Below, in pieces: positions 55,560 through 64,000 of a stretch of 64,000 nucleotides of DNA; position 1 is the stretch's first letter; each line of letters starts with the position of its first letter. The DNA comes from Halomonas sp. QHL1. Lineage in GTDB: Bacteria > Pseudomonadota > Gammaproteobacteria > Pseudomonadales > Halomonadaceae. The stretch covers positions 1,759,705-1,823,704 of the forward strand of contig NZ_MINL01000001.1 in NCBI RefSeq assembly GCF_001882345.1. The letters run 5' to 3'. The notes under the pieces are model-generated. The model did no database searches. It had not been told where the DNA came from and saw nothing but the letters and a program-made list of their open reading frames with translations. Made by a program: the position numbers and the translations under genes.

Positions 55560-57803
55560 ATGGCCATGCAAGCCCCAGATACTCCCCATAATGAAACACA
55601 GCGTCTGGCGGCCTTGCATGCTTTAAAGGTGCTCGACACCCCTATCGACTCGGCTTTTGAACGGTTGACGCAACTGGCCCGCGATCTGTTCGATGTGCCT
55701 ATCGCCTTAGTGTCTTTACTCGATGAAGAGCGCCAGTGGTTTAAATCACACCAGGGGTTTGAACTGTGCGCAACCAACCGAGCCATCTCATTCTGCGCCC
55801 ATGCCATCGCCCATGATGCGCCGCTAGTGATTGAAGACACCCATGAGGACGAGCGCTTTGCAGACAATCCACTGGTCACGGACTCGCCGCGTATCCGCTT
55901 TTACGCGGGGTTTCCACTCCGGCCGCTGGAAGGCTTGGCCGTTGGCACGCTGTGCATCATTGACCACCAGCCACGTCAGTTCAGCGAGCGGGATTTAAAG
56001 CTACTCGGCAGTTTAGCGGGTCAGGTTGAAGAGCTACTTCGTCAACATAAGTTACAGCTGGAACTAGCCCACACCGCTCATCGGATGCACAAAGAGCAGA
56101 AGCTGCTCAAAATACTCCACCAAGGCATTACGGATTATCAAGCCCTGATGTCGGGAAAACGGCTGTGGGTATTTCTAATGGAGGCGCTGCGCGAACTTAC
56201 CGATAGCGACTACGCGCTGATTGGCGAAGTACTGCCTACCAACACCACCAATGCCCTTAAAATCCATGCAATAACCGATCTGCCCTGGAGTGAGGAGTCG
56301 CGCCACCTGATGGAGCAGCTGCGTAGCGGCGATATGATATTGACGAATAGCAAGACGCTGCTGGGCCAGGTATTTGCGTTTGGCGAAGTGATGATGACTG
56401 ACGATGTCGATAGCCACCCCCAACGTGGCGGTTTTCCTCCCGGGCATCCGCCGCTACATAATTACCTCGGTGTGCCAATCTTCAGCGGCGAACGGCTTCT
56501 AGGCATGTACGCTATCGCCAACAGCAAACAGCCGCTGAATCAAGCGCTGCTGGATTGGTTACAGCCGTTTACCGATACCTGCGCACTGCTGATCAATCTT
56601 TATAGCCAAATGGCCGAGCGTGAGCAGGTCATGGGCGACCTAGCCGCCGCTCGAGACCAGGCGGAAACCGCCAGCCGGGCAAAAAGTGAATTTCTCTCGT
56701 CGATGAGTCATGAGCTACGCACCCCGCTCAATGCCATCATTGGTTTCTCGCAAATTCTGGCTAATAGCCGCCGCGACCCGCTGGGGGAAAAGCAAAAGCG
56801 CCAAGTCTCCCAAATCGAGAGAAGCGGTCAACACCTGCTCAGTCTTATTAATGAAGTGCTTGATTTAGCCAAGATCGAAGCAGGCCATATGACGCTCTCC
56901 ATCGAGCCGATTATTCTCGCCAATGTGGTTAACGACGCATGTTCCACCCTGGAACCCAGCGCTGAGGCGGCAGGCATTCATTTTCGCTATACCTTGCCGA
57001 ACGACCGGTGGCAGGTAAACGCCGACTACACGCGCACCAAACAGATACTTTTAAACCTGCTCTCCAATGCGATTAAGTACAACAGCACCAACGGCTCAAT
57101 CGACATTACGGTGGCATACCTAGTCGACCATGTGCGTATCAGCGTAACGGACACCGGCCCTGGCATTGCCCCTGAACGCCAGCACGAGCTATTTGAGCCT
57201 TTTAATCGCCTTGATGCAGAAGGCGGCAGCCTAGAAGGCTCTGGCATTGGCCTGGCGATTACCCGCGAGCTGGTGGAGCGTATGAACGGAGAGATGGGGG
57301 TAGAGAGCCAGCTAGGCCAAGGCGCCACCTTCTGGTTTACCTTACCCACGGCTAACGCCAGCGCCACCGCGGATGAAGCCTCTACGCCTAACTCGATTCA
57401 TACCCAGCCCAGCAACGCCTTTACGCTGCTCTATATTGAAGATAACCCCGCCAATCAGCGGCTAATGGAAGACATCATCGATGAGATAGGTGAGATAAAG
57501 TTGCAAATCGCGCCTAGTGCAGAAATTGGCCTGGAAATAATGCGTCACTGCTCACCGGCCCTGGTGATGATGGATATCCACCTGCCGGGCATGAACGGCT
57601 ACCAGGCATTGGAAGCGATGCGCCGCGACCCACTGTTGCAAGCCTTGCCGGTGGTCGCCCTCTCGGCCAATGCCATGCCTGGCGACATCAAGCGCGGTTT
57701 GGAGGCGGGCTTTAACGCCTACCTCACCAAACCGCTCGAACTTGATAAACTAGAAGCCACCATTGCTCAGTTTATTCAGACTGCTTCAGGGAAGGAACCA
57801 TGA
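55560..57803 (+). CDS. soluble hybrid histidine kinase with two GAF domains and a receiver
   Basis: 747-residue sensor without membrane helices. Order: GAF 1 (about 30-160, opening FERLTQLARDLFDVPIALVSLLD), GAF 2 (about 195-350, with GVPIFSGERLLGMYAIAN), a coiled coil, HisKA with His 384 in SMSHELRTPLNAIIGFS, HATPase (NLLSNAIKYN, DTGPGIAPE, GSGIGLAI) and a C-terminal receiver with phospho-Asp in MMDIHLPGMNGY. It should respond to a cytoplasmic small ligand or redox state. The stop overlaps the next regulator by four bases (ATGA), so the downstream REC-EAL protein is the likely phosphorelay target. Confidence 0.93.
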   Translation: MAMQAPDTPHNETQRLAALHALKVLDTPIDSAFERLTQLARDLFDVPIALVSLLDEERQWFKSHQGFELCATNRAISFCAHAIAHDAPLVIEDTHEDERFADNPLVTDSPRIRFYAGFPLRPLEGLAVGTLCIIDHQPRQFSERDLKLLGSLAGQVEELLRQHKLQLELAHTAHRMHKEQKLLKILHQGITDYQALMSGKRLWVFLMEALRELTDSDYALIGEVLPTNTTNALKIHAITDLPWSEESRHLMEQLRSGDMILTNSKTLLGQVFAFGEVMMTDDVDSHPQRGGFPPGHPPLHNYLGVPIFSGERLLGMYAIANSKQPLNQALLDWLQPFTDTCALLINLYSQMAEREQVMGDLAAARDQAETASRAKSEFLSSMSHELRTPLNAIIGFSQILANSRRDPLGEKQKRQVSQIERSGQHLLSLINEVLDLAKIEAGHMTLSIEPIILANVVNDACSTLEPSAEAAGIHFRYTLPNDRWQVNADYTRTKQILLNLLSNAIKYNSTNGSIDITVAYLVDHVRISVTDTGPGIAPERQHELFEPFNRLDAEGGSLEGSGIGLAITRELVERMNGEMGVESQLGQGATFWFTLPTANASATADEASTPNSIHTQPSNAFTLLYIEDNPANQRLMEDIIDEIGEIKLQIAPSAEIGLEIMRHCSPALVMMDIHLPGMNGYQALEAMRRDPLLQALPVVALSANAMPGDIKRGLEAGFNAYLTKPLELDKLEATIAQFIQTASGKEP

Positions 57804-59566
57804 GCCTCACTGAAAAACACCTGTTAATAGTGGATGACAGCACGATTAACATCGAGCTCATGTTTGATCTTCTCGACGAGTATGGGTTTGAGAACATCCA
57901 CGGGATCAACGACCCCCGCGAGGTGCTTCCCCACTGCCAGCGGCAGCTGCCAGACCTACTGCTGCTAGATATTCGCATGCCACATCTAGACGGCTACGCG
58001 GTTATTGAACAGCTAAGTACGCACTTTGCCGAGCAGATGCCGCCGATTATCGTGCTTACGGCACAAATTGATGACGCTACTCGCCAACGCGCGCTAGCCA
58101 TGGGTGTGCGTGACTTTATTACCAAGCCCTTTAAGCAAGATGAAGTCTTACAGCGCATCCGTAATACCTTAAACATTGAGCACCGCTATCAGGTGCGCGA
58201 AAAGCAGGTCGACACCCTAGAGCTAATGGTTGCCAAGCGCACCCAGGAGTTAGACCGCCAGTCTCGCACCGACCCCATTACCCAGTTGCCCAACCGCCGT
58301 GGATTAAGCCAAGCGCTCCACGCCGCGGCCCTTCAGGCCTCGGGCACGGGGCTACTATTTATCGCTATTGATAAACTCGATGATGTGGTGCGCCTGCACG
58401 GCTACCGGGTTGCCGATCAGCTACTGCGTTTCATTAGCCAGCGGCTTCGTCAACAGCTCAACGCGGAGTGTCTGTTAGGGCTTTGGGGGGGAAGCGAGCT
58501 GCTCGTCATTACCTCCACGGCAAACCCAGACAAGCTGCTGCACCTAGCCGAGCAGCTGCTCGTCTGTTTCGAAAATGATCAGGCGTTGGGAGAGCTTTTA
58601 CTTCCCCTCAGCGCACGTATCGGCATTAGCGCCGAAGCTGGCTATTTTGAGACGGAACGGCTGGTGCATATGGCCGCGTTAGCCCTACCTCCTCTGGAAT
58701 CGATAAAGGTTCAGTACTACACACCCGCGCTCGAGATTACACAGCGGCACCGGCTGCATATTCAGCAGGCGATTCGCGGCGCCACAGAGCGCGGCGAAAT
58801 GGCGCTCGCCTTTCAGCCTAAGCTATCGCTGGCTGACCACAAGATTCTAGGCGCGGAAGCGTTGCTGCGTTGGCAGCACCCGGAGTTCGGGCTTATCTCT
58901 CCAGTTGAATTTATTCCGTTAGCAGAGGCCAGTGGTGATATTCTCAGCATAGGTGATTGGGTGCTGAATGAAGCCATGCGCTATATCAGTATCTGGCGGG
59001 CACAGGGGCTGCTCAATGATGACTTTCATATCGCGGTGAATGTGGCCGCTCGCCAGTTGACCCGCAAAGACTTTGCCCAACAGCTGCTTGCTCGTCTCGA
59101 GCAGTGGCAAATTCCCCAGCGCTTCTTGGCCCTGGAAGTGACCGAGTCGGGGCTGATGAGTGACATGAACCATGCCCGTCAGCAGCTTGCCCAATTGGCA
59201 GACATGAATATCGCCGTCGCCATCGACGATTTTGGCACCGGCCAATCGTCGCTGGCGTATATTAAAACGCTGCCTTTCTCGACGCTCAAAATAGATCGCG
59301 CCTTTGTGATGGACTTGGAAACCAGCGCGATCGACCGTCAACTGGCTCATACCATTACCCAGCTTGCCCACAGCGTGGGCTGCGATGTGGTAGCGGAAGG
59401 CATCGAGACTTCGGCTCAGGCCGCTTATTTAAGCTCTATCGGCTGTGAAGCTGCGCAAGGTTACTTCTACGCCCGGCCGCTGCCTGCTGAGGCATTTGTG
59501 TCCTGGTGCAGCGAATGGAAACCGCTTTTTTCTACCCCTCACACGGAGACCGTTAATGGCTCATGA
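57800..59566 (+). CDS. response regulator with receiver, degenerate GGDEF and intact EAL domains
   Basis: 588-residue output protein. The receiver has phospho-Asp 57 ([14 protein letters not shown]). A GGDEF-fold domain (about 158-310) has GGSEL at 230-234 instead of GGDEF, and the segment before it is reduced, so cyclase activity is unlikely. The EAL domain (about 320-575) keeps [58 protein letters not shown] and QGYFYARPL, so phosphodiesterase activity is expected. It overlaps the kinase gene by four bases and the hexR gene by 11, a tight unit from sensor to c-di-GMP hydrolysis. Confidence 0.93.
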   Translation: MSLTEKHLLIVDDSTINIELMFDLLDEYGFENIHGINDPREVLPHCQRQLPDLLLLDIRMPHLDGYAVIEQLSTHFAEQMPPIIVLTAQIDDATRQRALAMGVRDFITKPFKQDEVLQRIRNTLNIEHRYQVREKQVDTLELMVAKRTQELDRQSRTDPITQLPNRRGLSQALHAAALQASGTGLLFIAIDKLDDVVRLHGYRVADQLLRFISQRLRQQLNAECLLGLWGGSELLVITSTANPDKLLHLAEQLLVCFENDQALGELLLPLSARIGISAEAGYFETERLVHMAALALPPLESIKVQYYTPALEITQRHRLHIQQAIRGATERGEMALAFQPKLSLADHKILGAEALLRWQHPEFGLISPVEFIPLAEASGDILSIGDWVLNEAMRYISIWRAQGLLNDDFHIAVNVAARQLTRKDFAQQLLARLEQWQIPQRFLALEVTESGLMSDMNHARQQLAQLADMNIAVAIDDFGTGQSSLAYIKTLPFSTLKIDRAFVMDLETSAIDRQLAHTITQLAHSVGCDVVAEGIETSAQAAYLSSIGCEAAQGYFYARPLPAEAFVSWCSEWKPLFSTPHTETVNGS

Positions 59567-60419
59567 CTTACTTGACCGCTTACGCGAACGCTTAGAAGAA
59601 CTCAACCGCTCCGAGCGTAAAGTCGCCAATGTAATTCTTGAAGACCCGACGGTTGCCACTAGTCTAAGCATTGCCAGCCTCGCTCAGGCGGCAAGCGTCA
59701 GCGAGCCCACGGTTAACCGCTTTTGCCGTAACTTTGGTGCCAAGGGCTATCCCGATTTTAAAATCAAACTGGCCCAGAGTTTAGCTGGTGGCACGCCCTA
59801 CGTGACCCGCGCGGTGGAACCTGGCGATACCGCCACTCAGTACACCCATAAGATTTTTGGCGCCACCATCGCCGCCCTCGATGAAGCCCAGCGCGAAATC
59901 GATATGGGCGCCGTTGAGCGCATGGTCGACTACCTCACCCAGGCCAAACAGATCCACATTTTTGGCTTGGGCGCCTCCGGCGCGGTGGCCCAGGATGCCC
60001 AGCACAAGTTCTTCCGCTTCAACCTGCCGGTGATGGCTTACATCGATGTATTGATGCAGCGCATGGTCGCCGCGGCTTGCCACACGGGGGATGTGGTGGT
60101 GATTATCTCCTACACCGGACGCACGCGGGAGCTGGTGGATATCGCCCGTTTGGCAAGGGATGCCGGGGCCGTCGTTCTCGGGATAACCGCGCCCAACTCA
60201 CCGCTGGCTAACGAGTGCACTGCCACCCTGGATGTTGCTACTCCTGAAGACACCGACCACTACATGCCGATGACCTCGCGGGTAATTCAGTTAACGCTGA
60301 TTGATGCGCTAGCCACTGGGGTGACCTTGAGGCGTGGTGAAGACTTCTTACCTCACCTCAAGAAGATCAAAGACAGCCTGCGCGATACCCGCTTTCCAGT
60401 GGAAAAGCCTGTGAAGTAA
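59556..60419 (+). CDS. hexR: HexR-type transcriptional regulator of central carbon metabolism
   Basis: RpiR-family repressor of 287 residues with start ATG 59556 (GGAG seven bases upstream, inside the EAL gene). N-terminal helix-turn-helix: [20 protein letters not shown] and [26 protein letters not shown] sugar-phosphate domain: [21 protein letters not shown] and [16 protein letters not shown]. The end [13 protein letters not shown] matches HexR. In Pseudomonas HexR senses KDPG and controls zwf, edd and gap; those genes are not in the window. Confidence 0.93.
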   Translation: MAHDLLDRLRERLEELNRSERKVANVILEDPTVATSLSIASLAQAASVSEPTVNRFCRNFGAKGYPDFKIKLAQSLAGGTPYVTRAVEPGDTATQYTHKIFGATIAALDEAQREIDMGAVERMVDYLTQAKQIHIFGLGASGAVAQDAQHKFFRFNLPVMAYIDVLMQRMVAAACHTGDVVVIISYTGRTRELVDIARLARDAGAVVLGITAPNSPLANECTATLDVATPEDTDHYMPMTSRVIQLTLIDALATGVTLRRGEDFLPHLKKIKDSLRDTRFPVEKPVK

Positions 60420-60423
60420 ATCG

Positions 60424-60783
60424 TTAGCGGCTAACTGCAGCAGTGACGGTAATTTCCACTTTGAGCTCATCAGCGGGCAGGGGTGCGCAAACGCAGGTGC
60501 GCGCAGGTGCGTAGCCTTCCGGCACCCAGGCATCCCATACCTCGTTCATGGCGGCCACGTCGCTGCCATCTTTTAGATAAACCGTCGCACTAAGCAGTTG
60601 CTCACGGCTTGAACCAATCTCTTTTAACAACGCATCTACCCGCGCCAGCATGCTTTCCGTTTGGGCAGTAATGTCCCCCTCGCGGGCCTCTGGGCCAGCC
60701 ACCTGGCCGCACAGGTAAGCCACACCCTGATGAATAACCGCACGGCTCATACGGGCTTTCGTATCGTGGCGCTGAATGGTCAT
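60424..60783 (-). CDS. RidA/YjgF-family protein
   Basis: 119-residue trimeric-fold protein. The conserved Arg lies in [19 protein letters not shown], as in active imine deaminases, and AYLCGQVAG and [17 protein letters not shown] are typical. It differs from canonical RidA in the surrounding residues, so it may be a paralogue (Rid subfamily other than RidA). It shares strand with the Lrp gene 72 bases upstream and ends four bases from the hexR stop. Confidence 0.88.
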   Translation of the reverse strand: MTIQRHDTKARMSRAVIHQGVAYLCGQVAGPEAREGDITAQTESMLARVDALLKEIGSSREQLLSATVYLKDGSDVAAMNEVWDAWVPEGYAPARTCVCAPLPADELKVEITVTAAVSR

Positions 60784-60855
60784 AGGGAAAACTCCTAGCA
60801 GGTTGAAAAACAGCAGTCTAAACCGCCGACATTACCCTTGACCATGGGTAGCTTA

Positions 60856-61341
60856 TTAAGCCCGGTCCGTGGGCACCGGGCGATGCTCAAAGACCCGTCG
60901 CAGTACAAAGCTGGTGTGCGCGCCTGTCACCCCTTCGATGCGGTTAATCACATGCAGCAGGAGGTGTTGGTAGTCGTCCATGTCGCGTACCAGGATTTTG
61001 AGCTGAAAATCCGCCGCCTGACCGGTAATGATCAGGCACTCGATGACATTGGGGATCTCACGAATATGGCGCTCAAAATTATCGAAGCGCTCCGGCGTGT
61101 GTTGATCCATGGAAATATGCAGCAGCGCCATTAACTGATAGCCCAATTGGCGGGAATCTACCTCCGCGCGATAGCGCAGTATAAGGCCATGCTCTTCCAG
61201 GGCCCGCACTCGGCGCAAACAGGGCGAAGGTGAAAGCCCGATACGATCCGCCAGTTCCTGATTACTAATGCGCCCTTCTAACTGCACTATATCTAAGATA
61301 TGGCGATCAAAACGGTCCAACACAAGCGGGGTTGCGGCCAT
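60856..61341 (-). CDS. Lrp/AsnC-family transcriptional regulator
   Basis: 161-residue regulator with the N-terminal helix-turn-helix (LDIVQLEGRISNQELADRIGLSPSPCLRRVRALEEHGL-type residues) and the C-terminal RAM ligand domain (about 75-150). It is divergent from leuA across 202 bases, so control of leucine synthesis is plausible, though target and effector are inference. The intergenic stretch shows no leucine-rich leader peptide. Confidence 0.92.
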   Translation of the reverse strand: MAATPLVLDRFDRHILDIVQLEGRISNQELADRIGLSPSPCLRRVRALEEHGLILRYRAEVDSRQLGYQLMALLHISMDQHTPERFDNFERHIREIPNVIECLIITGQAADFQLKILVRDMDDYQHLLLHVINRIEGVTGAHTSFVLRRVFEHRPVPTDRA

Positions 61342-61543
61342 AGAAAGCAGCTCCTGCTAAAACAATTTAATTAAAAGACATACTCTGCCAATTATCTCCC
61401 CATCCTACCTTTCTTCGCAAGAACCTAGCGCGGCAAACCCCTTACACTATTTGAACTGCCAAAAGCAGCGAATCAGCAGCACGGCCGCCACAAGCAGCCG
61501 CTATCTATAACACTGTGACGACCACTACTTTAGGAACACCGCC

Positions 61544-63229
61544 ATGCCTGCTTTCGATCATCGCAAATATCGCCCGGCGCCCCGCGTGCCTGCCTTCAAT
61601 CGCCAATGGCCGGATCGTGATCTAGCACACGCCCCGATCTGGGTGAGCGAAGACCTACGCGACGGCAACCAGGCGCTGCTTGAGCCGATGACCGTTGAGC
61701 ATAAGCAGCGCTTCTGGCAGCAGATCGTTAAAGTGGGTATTAAAGAAGTCATGGTAGGCTTTCCTTCGGCCAGCCAGCCCGATTACGACTTCGTGCGCTG
61801 GCTGATAGAAGAGAATCAAATCCCCGATGACGTCACCATTGCGGTACTGGTGCAGTGCCGTGAACACCTGATTGAAAAGACCTTTGCCTCGCTGGTGGGT
61901 GCCAAGCGTGCCATTGTTCACCTGTATAACTCCACCTCCACCGTTCAGCGCGAGAGGGTATTTGAGATGGATCGCGCCGGTATTGTGGATATCGCGGTTC
62001 AGGGCGCCACCTGGGTCAAAACCTACGCCGATCAATATCCCGAGATTGAGTGGTGTTTCGAGTACACCCCGGAAAGTTTTTCCAGCACCGAGATCGATTT
62101 CTCGCTTGAGATCTGCGAGGCGGTGATGGACGTCTGGCAGCCAACGCCGGACAACAAATGCATTCTCAACCTGCCTACCACGGTGGAAGTGGCGGGCCCC
62201 CATCATCACGCCGACCAGATCGAATACTTCTGCCAGCACATCAGCCGCCGCGACAGCGTGATTATCTCGGTGCACACCCACAATGACCGCGGTGGCGCGG
62301 TCGCCTCCGCCGAGCTCGCCCTGCTGGCGGGCGCCGAGCGAGTGGAAGGCACCCTGCTGGGCAATGGCGAGCGCACCGGCAATATGGATATCGTCACCCT
62401 GGCGATGAACCTCTACAGCCAGGGCATCGATCCTGAATTGGATCTCTCCAATCCTGATGAAATTATTCAGGTGGCCAACGAGTGCACCGGTATCGCCATG
62501 CACCCGCGCCACCCCTGGGTGGGCGAGATGGTCTACACCGCCTTCTCGGGTAGCCACCAGGATGCGATCCGCAAATCCCTCAAGCACCAGAAGCCTGATG
62601 AGCCCTGGCAAGTCGCCTATTTGCCGATTGATCCGCATGATATTGGCCGCGACTACCAGGCGGTGATTCGCGTCAATAGTCAGTCCGGCAAGGGCGGCAT
62701 GGCTTTCCTGCTTGAGCGCGATTACGGCATCAACCTGCCGCGCTGGATGATGCTGGCCTTGGCGCCTTACGTGCAGCGGGAGAGCGAACAGCGCGCCAGC
62801 GAACTCTCCAGTAAAATGATTCGCCAGGTGATGTTCGATAATTTCACCCAGGAAGCGCCATTGTCTCTGGTGGATTACCAGCTCTCCAAAGGCCAGCAGG
62901 AAGGTATTGAGCTGACGCTGCAACAGGGTGACAAAACGCTGCGCCTTTCTGGCAAAGGCAACGGTGCGATGTCTGCATTTACCGATGCGTGGCAACGCCA
63001 CTCCGGCAGCAGTGTAGGGATTATCGATTACAGCGAGCACTCCCTCGGGGCCAGCAGTGAAGCCAATGCCATTGCCTTCGTTCAGCTCAATATCGATGGC
63101 CAGCGGCTCTGCGCAGTGGCCGAGGATAGCGACACCGTGAGTGCATCGCTTAAGGCGCTGCTGTCAGGCATTAACGCAGCCCAGGCAACTGAGCTGCACC
63201 AGCAGAAAGAAGCTGCCGCCGAGGCTTAA
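61544..63229 (+). CDS. leuA: 2-isopropylmalate synthase
   Basis: 561-residue first enzyme of leucine synthesis, type 2 form as in Pseudomonas. The TIM barrel starts VSEDLRDGNQALLEPM with the metal Asp, and the metal His pair is in ISVHTHNDRGGAVASAELAL. GAERVEGTLLGNGERTGN, GIAMHPRHPWVGE and the C-terminal regulatory domain (about 430-550, KTLRLSGKGNGAMSAF) follow. No attenuator is visible upstream; regulation may be by the divergent Lrp protein and by leucine binding to the enzyme. Confidence 0.96.
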   Translation: MPAFDHRKYRPAPRVPAFNRQWPDRDLAHAPIWVSEDLRDGNQALLEPMTVEHKQRFWQQIVKVGIKEVMVGFPSASQPDYDFVRWLIEENQIPDDVTIAVLVQCREHLIEKTFASLVGAKRAIVHLYNSTSTVQRERVFEMDRAGIVDIAVQGATWVKTYADQYPEIEWCFEYTPESFSSTEIDFSLEICEAVMDVWQPTPDNKCILNLPTTVEVAGPHHHADQIEYFCQHISRRDSVIISVHTHNDRGGAVASAELALLAGAERVEGTLLGNGERTGNMDIVTLAMNLYSQGIDPELDLSNPDEIIQVANECTGIAMHPRHPWVGEMVYTAFSGSHQDAIRKSLKHQKPDEPWQVAYLPIDPHDIGRDYQAVIRVNSQSGKGGMAFLLERDYGINLPRWMMLALAPYVQRESEQRASELSSKMIRQVMFDNFTQEAPLSLVDYQLSKGQQEGIELTLQQGDKTLRLSGKGNGAMSAFTDAWQRHSGSSVGIIDYSEHSLGASSEANAIAFVQLNIDGQRLCAVAEDSDTVSASLKALLSGINAAQATELHQQKEAAAEA

Positions 63230-63279
63230 ATTTCAGTTAGAAATACAACTCTCGTTAACGTGCTGCCAAGGCATGTTGA

Positions 63280-63633
63280 CCCACTTGGGTAACACGCGCC
63301 ATCGCTATGCTAATGGCGCTAACCATCGGCGGGAATATCACTATTTGGGTACTAATGGTCGGCGGCGGACTGGTCATGGGCGCGCAAGAGCTAATTGCCT
63401 CAGGCCTGCTGATTAAGCTGTAGGGTGCTGCACATCTAGGCCGGGTACGTTCCGCGCTTAGCGCAGCCATGGTGTTCTCCACCGGCATCGCGCCTGCGGT
63501 ACTGGGGTTGGCCATCAGCGCAGGCGCTCCGTTTCATGCGCTGCTATTGGGCATGCTGGGGTTTATCATCGCCGGATGGCTACTGGCCCAGCGAGTACTG
63601 TGGGAAGCCTCCAACATCACGGCTGAGCCATAA
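63280..63633 (+). pseudogene. C-terminal remnant of an MFS transporter with internal stop
   Basis: Reading from 63283, the frame encodes RAIAMLMALTIGGNITIWVL, MVGGGLVMGAQELIAS, a TAG at 63421, then GRVRSALSAAMVFSTGIAPA, VLGLAISAGAPF and a final hydrophobic helix ending at TAA 63631-63633. This is the last three to four helices of a major facilitator carrier. A TGA at 63277-63279 and the absence of the first two thirds show decay. It fills the gap after leuA. Confidence 0.75.
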
Positions 63634-64000
63634 AAGTGCCGCAATCAGCGCAAAATAAAATTAGCACCGGCAGCTGGGCTTTACGCAACATCGTGGTGGT
63701 AGTGCTGCCGATCAAAAGGTGGCGAATGCGCGAGTGGCTGTAGGCACCCATCACCAACATATCGATATTATGCTCTTGCTTATAGCTACGCAGCGTCTCT
63801 TCCACTTCGCCCGCGCGAATAGCCCCTTCGGCGGTGTGGCCAGCCTCGCGTAAGGTTTCCAGTGCCCAAGTTAGCTGCGAGCGATTTTCAGCGGTTTCCG
63901 CGCCCACAATCACGACATGGCAGGTGGCGCCCTCAAACAGTGGGCTTTTGGCCAGCATCTCCACGCCTTTGCGGGCCGTTTTACTGCCCCCTAAAACATT
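63617..64000 (-). CDS. universal stress protein (UspA family), 5' end cut by window
   Basis: Nucleotide-binding stress protein, seen only in its C-terminal part. The frame is open to the right edge: codons before the GTG at 63964 read NVLGGSKTARKG, the normal start of a Usp domain, so that GTG is not the start. The fold ends with MGAYSHSRIRHLLIGSTTTT, which carries the ATP-binding GxGxxG-like loop region. It is most like the second half of two-domain Usp proteins. The last 12 residues (CADCGTFMAQP and neighbours) extend past the usual end and overlap the MFS remnant, which suggests loss of the original stop. Confidence 0.85.
   Translation of the reverse strand, partial: NVLGGSKTARKGVEMLAKSPLFEGATCHVVIVGAETAENRSQLTWALETLREAGHTAEGAIRAGEVEETLRSYKQEHNIDMLVMGAYSHSRIRHLLIGSTTTTMLRKAQLPVLILFCADCGTFMAQP

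Noticed and set aside
61342-61543. A leucine attenuator leader before leuA
   Set aside because: No short frame with clustered Leu codons and no terminator/antiterminator pair is visible.
61655-63040. A 461-codon open frame on the minus strand inside leuA
   Set aside because: It is fully antisense to leuA, a well-supported gene, has no ribosome site and its translation shows no recognisable domain. High-GC codon bias in leuA explains the open frame.

Overview
The window looks like chromosomal DNA from a halophilic or halotolerant gammaproteobacterium close to Halomonas (Halomonadaceae, Oceanospirillales). Three things suggest this: many gene orders shared with Pseudomonas-type gammaproteobacteria (lptD-surA-pdxA-rsmA-apaG divergent from amgK-murU; ispD-ispF-truD-surE-pcm-nlpD-rpoS; rpsU-dnaG-rpoD divergent from tsaD), acidic proteins, and two separate osmoprotectant uptake systems side by side. 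Codon use looks moderately GC-rich and even throughout. I see no prophage, integron, insertion-sequence transposase, CRISPR array, rRNA or tRNA gene.

Layout. 1-4.7 kb: the 3' part of an exported sugar dehydrogenase, a sensor kinase/sigma-54 regulator pair and an acidic-repeat lipoprotein. 4.9-10 kb: a glycine-betaine ABC operon (proVWX) with a near-consensus promoter, then a BCCT carrier. 10-15.2 kb: a DnaQ-like exonuclease with a cNMP/CBS/DUF294 protein, DUF4168, an EamA transporter and a stand-alone EAL protein. 15.2-20 kb: a formaldehyde-detoxification run (exported MBL hydrolase, frmA, fghA, then mtgA) with a divergent LysR regulator. 20-22.3 kb: L-serine deaminase and an unknown membrane protein. 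22.4-31.7 kb: the macromolecular-synthesis block rpoD-dnaG-rpsU, tsaD, plsY, folB-folK, cca and apaH. 31.9-33.5 kb: a GMC flavoprotein preceded by a 59-codon twin-arginine leader gene, set between apaG and apaH in the opposite direction. 33.5-42.8 kb: apaG-rsmA-pdxA-surA-lptD, amgK-murU, a GGCT-like protein, OsmC and speD. 42.9-43.1 kb: a tandem pair of palindromic repeats. 43.1-53.9 kb: lpxL, alr, and the long leftward chain ftsB-ispD-ispF-truD-surE-pcm-DUF368-nlpD-rpoS. 53.9-64 kb: an aldehyde dehydrogenase, an overlapping hybrid kinase / REC-EAL / hexR cluster, RidA, Lrp, leuA, a broken MFS transporter remnant and the 3' part of a universal stress protein gene.

How the parts fit. Osmotic adaptation (proVWX, BCCT, rpoS), envelope building (lptD, surA, lpxL, mtgA, amgK-murU, alr, nlpD, a DUF368/PopT-type lipid carrier transporter, ftsB) and signalling (three c-di-GMP or two-component modules) dominate. 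Most of the window is conserved housekeeping. The least ordinary parts are the Tat-leader/GMC insertion, the overlapping kinase-EAL-hexR arrangement, the LysR-MBL-frmA-fghA group, several short imperfect tandem arrays at gene ends or between divergent genes, and the decayed MFS gene overlapping the universal stress gene. I found no clear previously undescribed multi-gene defence or mobile system; the strongest candidate for an under-described unit is the Tat-leader/GMC pair.
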